Source: Fibrobacter sp.
GTDB lineage: Bacteria; Fibrobacterota; Fibrobacteria; Fibrobacterales; Fibrobacteraceae
NCBI GenBank assembly: GCA_024398875.1
Contig: JAKSIJ010000015.1
Coordinates: forward strand, 1 to 64,000
DNA length: 64,000 nt
Direction of reading: 5' to 3'
The notes under the pieces were generated by a model. That model was not told the origin of the DNA, did not search any database, and was given only the letters and a program-made list of their open reading frames with translations. Shown here in pieces: positions 63,337-64,000 of this stretch (positions are counted from its first letter, which is position 1; the number at the start of each line of letters is the position of its first letter). Made by a program: the position numbers and the translations under genes.

Positions 63337-64000
63337 ATGAAATTCCTCAAAACACTTCTCTTGGCTTTGTGCCTCGTTCCTGCCCTGGCCATGGCACAAG
63401 AAGATGCACCTGCAAAGAAAGCCCAGGATTCCAAGTGGGGCGTTGGAGCCCGCATTGGCTTTGATTATGGCTTTCTCTGGGGTTTGGAGGATGATTGGGA
63501 TTTAGGGGAGGATGAAGATGCTCCCGCAGGCATTGGTGTTACGGTTGGAGTCCAGGGTCGCTACGAAATGTCGTCCTTCTTCCAATTGGTGCCGGAACTG
63601 AATTTCCGCTATGCCAAGCTCAGTCAGGAGGATGATGCTTATGAGCGAAACTTTACGCAGATGGATTTACAGATTCCGGTACTTGCTCGTGGAATAGTGT
63701 CTAATCGGCTGTTTGTAGAATTGGGCCCGCAGATTGGCTTGAGCGTTTCGAATAAAGTAAGCCTGGATGGCGAAACCTCTCCGGCTGGACTTTATGATAT
63801 CGACTATTCCATTAAGGAAGATATTGACCAGTCTGTATTCAATCTAGGTGTTGTGCTAGGCATCGGAGCCAACATCATTGATAGGCTCAGTGTAGATTTC
63901 CGCCTGTTTATGGGCTTTATGGAACTTTACCCTGATGCGAATAGTGAACTGATTGATTTGTCTGGAGCTCGCCTCATGACCATGAATTTGGGTGTGGGCT
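63337..64000 (+). CDS. Outer-membrane beta-barrel protein (partial)
   Basis: An open frame that runs off the right end; 221 complete codons are visible. Residues 1-20 are a signal peptide (LLLALCLVPALAMA). What follows is alternating hydrophobic beta strands (WGVGARIGFDYGFLWG, VTVGVQGRYEM, LVPELNFRYAKL, LFVELGPQIGLSVS, FNLGVVLGIGANI, LSVDFRLFMGF). This matches PorT/OmpW-like outer-membrane barrels. An AAGGAG site precedes the ATG. It is divergent from the feo operon, across a 236-bp region containing the feo promoter and operators. Confidence 0.78.
   Translation, partial: MKFLKTLLLALCLVPALAMAQEDAPAKKAQDSKWGVGARIGFDYGFLWGLEDDWDLGEDEDAPAGIGVTVGVQGRYEMSSFFQLVPELNFRYAKLSQEDDAYERNFTQMDLQIPVLARGIVSNRLFVELGPQIGLSVSNKVSLDGETSPAGLYDIDYSIKEDIDQSVFNLGVVLGIGANIIDRLSVDFRLFMGFMELYPDANSELIDLSGARLMTMNLGVG

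Noticed and set aside
1-64000. tRNA or rRNA genes
   Set aside because: I looked through the intergenic stretches for T-loop (GTTCGA-like) and acceptor patterns and saw none. A covariance search could still find a divergent one.

Overview
The window looks like chromosomal DNA of a Fibrobacter species (phylum Fibrobacterota). This is inferred from gene content, not from a database search. The markers are a fibro-slime-type secreted protein, two GH26 mannanases and a GH51-like beta-glycanase with cellulose-binding-type modules, Ser-rich linkers and C-terminal modules like those of type IX (Por) secretion cargo, and a glycogen and NAD/CoA gene set. Coding density is high, most genes are on the minus strand, and many stop/start junctions overlap by 4 bp.

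Layout. 1-1049: start of a minus-strand gene at the edge, then an AbrB/VapC toxin-antitoxin pair. 1171-5372: two GH26 mannanases flanking a YbaK deacylase. 5493-9286: aldose epimerase, HD-GYP protein, tandem-ACT protein and phenylacetate-CoA ligase. 9307-13637: nadA, a calcineurin-like phosphatase, rluB, ppx/gppA and a Lys/Ala-rich histone-like protein. 13926-18610: panB, recO, HIT protein, an oxidoreductase fused to a TolB-like propeller, and a QueD-like protein. 19006-22555: a DUF4258-type toxin-antitoxin pair and a large secreted GH51-like enzyme. 22663-28909: gpmI with a duplicated 3' end, a lipoprotein, uvrB and an acyltransferase. 29027-36236: glgP, an NAD(P)-binding protein, a membrane protein, a Ser/Thr kinase with a LOG-family protein, and a small conserved-looking protein. 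36400-42627: a six-gene stress-signalling operon. 43008-59985: a fibro-slime protein, gltA, an aminotransferase, two polyprenyl-phosphate sugar transferases around hom, nadC-coaX and a 1578-residue surface protein. 60002-63100: dtxR-feoA-feoB. 63337-end: start of an outer-membrane barrel.

The most unusual system is the operon at 42627-36400, read on the minus strand. It encodes a (p)ppGpp synthetase domain protein, an HD alarmone hydrolase fused to an APH-like kinase, an RsbW-like ATPase, an RsbV-like STAS protein, a MATE transporter with a degenerate RsbW-like ATPase domain at its C-terminus, and an MTA/SAH deaminase. Gaps between genes are 0-16 bp. It suggests alarmone turnover wired to a partner switch that ends at a membrane transporter.

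Other recurrent features are a TATATT-like -10 element placed 5-7 nt from the ATG of several genes without a Shine-Dalgarno (likely leaderless mRNAs), GTCAT...ATC palindromes, and intergenic heptanucleotide arrays. A 24-bp duplication of the gpmI 3' end brackets a hairpin cluster that resembles an IS200/IS605 right end.
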